From NCBI GenBank assembly GCA_018648945.1, contig JABGQJ010000330.1, positions 1 through 8,187 of the forward strand: a stretch of DNA of 8,187 bases, written 5' to 3'. Origin of the DNA: Victivallales bacterium (lineage in GTDB: Bacteria; Verrucomicrobiota; Lentisphaeria; Oligosphaerales; Lenti-02). The stretch's first letter is position 1. Each line of letters opens with the position of its first letter. The notes beneath the pieces were generated by a model that was given only the letters and a program-made list of their open reading frames with translations, searched no databases and had not been told where the DNA came from. Both the position numbers and the translations under genes were made by a program. Of this stretch, positions 7,180 through 8,187 are shown piece by piece.

Positions 7180-8187
7180 ATGACCAACCGTGAACGTCTG
7201 CTTGCCGTCCTGCGCAACGAGCCCGTCGATCGGGTTCCCATCTGGTTGCTCTTCCCCTACCACCGCTGTGGCTACTATGGGGACGCTCGCACCGAACCGA
7301 GCTACCGCCCAGTATTCGAGGCGTCCAAGCAGTATGCGGTACACCTTGACCGGCGGTCGTTTGGGGTGAGCCTGTTCACACCCGACGTGCAGGAGGGACG
7401 TGAGCAGGTCGTCGAGAATGGCTGGGAGGTGGACCGCCGCCAACTGCACTGGCAGGATCTCTCGCTGGTCGCCGAAACCCGGCGGCGCGGCAACGATGTG
7501 GAAATCCTCAAGCTGGTGAACGACGAGACGGATCTTGAAGCGTACTGCTCATTGCCGATCCTGACCGACCAGGATGCCATCCACGCCCAACTCGAACGAC
7601 AACTCCCCAAGTACCGCCAGGAAGTCGCCGAATTCCCTCTCGACTTCGGCTCCATGATGCTGGATCTTGGCGAGCCCATCGGCGCGCTTTATGGCCAGTC
7701 CAACCTGACCGAATTCCCCATCTGGAGCCTCACCCAGGCGGCAGTGATCGAGGGCTTCCTGGCCCGGGTCCAGGAGCAGAAGCGCATCGTCTACGCCTGG
7801 TGCCTGGAACGGCAGCTGGCCGACGTCTACTTCCTGGTCGGCAGCGAACTCGCCTCCCCGCCCATGGTTGGCGTCGATACCTTCCGGAAGTGGATCGTCC
7901 CCCACGCTCAGGAGCTGATCCGCATGGTGCATGATGCCGGCTGCTATGCCATCCAGCACTACCATGGCCAGATCTCGGCGATCCTCCCCTACTTCCTCGA
8001 CATGGACCCGGACGCCCTGCACGTCATTGAATCCCCACCCATCGGCGACTGCACCATCGCCGAAGCCTACGACGTAGTTGGCGACCAGATCGCCCTCATC
8101 GGCAATATCCAGTACGACGAATTCCGCTCGCTTACGCCAGCAGGAATGAAGCGCGCCGTCCGCCACCTCTTCGACGAGGTCGATGGG
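7180..8187 (+). CDS. Uroporphyrinogen decarboxylase/corrinoid methyltransferase superfamily protein, partial
   Basis: The frame is open for 336 codons to the right edge. The family usually has about 340-380 residues, so only the extreme C-terminus is probably missing. The N-terminus (TNRERLLAVL, then PVDRVPIW at 15-22) is the typical URO-D superfamily opening. Further family features are SPPMVGVDTFRKWIVPH in the middle, a His-Tyr-His-Gly segment (His260, His262), ESPPIGDC with Cys291, and IGNI near 307-310. The genuine HemE RQAGRY-type substrate signature near the N-terminus is absent, so heme synthesis is unlikely. Relatives include corrinoid:thiol methyltransferases such as MtaA and many uncharacterised proteins. 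There is no signal peptide, so it is cytoplasmic, unlike its secreted neighbour. ATG at 7180 is preferred; an in-frame GTG at 7168 is possible, and neither has a strong ribosome site. The 14-base gap after the SGNH gene suggests co-transcription. The reaction and substrate cannot be assigned. Confidence 0.87.
   Translation, partial: MTNRERLLAVLRNEPVDRVPIWLLFPYHRCGYYGDARTEPSYRPVFEASKQYAVHLDRRSFGVSLFTPDVQEGREQVVENGWEVDRRQLHWQDLSLVAETRRRGNDVEILKLVNDETDLEAYCSLPILTDQDAIHAQLERQLPKYRQEVAEFPLDFGSMMLDLGEPIGALYGQSNLTEFPIWSLTQAAVIEGFLARVQEQKRIVYAWCLERQLADVYFLVGSELASPPMVGVDTFRKWIVPHAQELIRMVHDAGCYAIQHYHGQISAILPYFLDMDPDALHVIESPPIGDCTIAEAYDVVGDQIALIGNIQYDEFRSLTPAGMKRAVRHLFDEVDG

Noticed and set aside
7549..8166. 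Minus-strand open frame of 205 residues
   Set aside because: It is antisense to the URO-D-family gene, which carries clear family motifs.
7180..8187. HemE, the heme-pathway uroporphyrinogen decarboxylase
   Set aside because: The N-terminal Arg-rich substrate signature is absent and the region after PVDRVPIW differs from HemE.

Overview
The window is a GC-rich bacterial segment with five protein-coding genes. Three lie on the minus strand and two on the plus strand, diverging from one 380-base spacer. Two features resemble genomes of the Planctomycetes / Lentisphaerae / Verrucomicrobia type or similar glycan-degrading phyla. One is the secreted diheme protein related to the hydrazine synthase alpha subunit. 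The other is the heparinase II/III-like lyase with a Cys-rich N-terminus. This placement is an inference from gene families; no rRNA or marker gene is present.

Minus-strand block (read from 6128 down to 1): a secreted heparinase II/III-family polysaccharide lyase (6128-3363), then a secreted HzsA-related beta-propeller/diheme cytochrome c protein (about 3325-599), then an SGNH/GDSL hydrolase that runs off the left edge (558-1). Gaps of about 37 and 40 bases, and no visible terminator between the genes, suggest one operon. All three begin with signal-peptide-like sequences, so their products probably act outside the cytoplasm. A plausible joint role is glycan processing: the lyase cleaves uronate-containing chains, the SGNH enzyme removes ester groups, and the heme protein binds carbohydrate or carries out a redox step. 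That joint role is inference from context.

Plus-strand block (from 6509 rightward): a small secreted SGNH/GDSL hydrolase (6509-7165), followed 14 bases later by a uroporphyrinogen-decarboxylase/corrinoid-methyltransferase superfamily protein (7180 to the right edge, partial). The second protein lacks the HemE RQAGRY-type signature and has His-Tyr-His-Gly where zinc methyltransferases of this superfamily carry His-x-Cys-Gly.

I see no tRNA, rRNA, CRISPR array, insertion sequence or phage gene. The most interesting element is the HzsA-related diheme protein with a carbohydrate-binding-like N-terminal region, placed between a polysaccharide lyase and an esterase instead of in an anammox context. 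Several long open frames lie antisense to the real genes; I treat them as GC-driven shadows.
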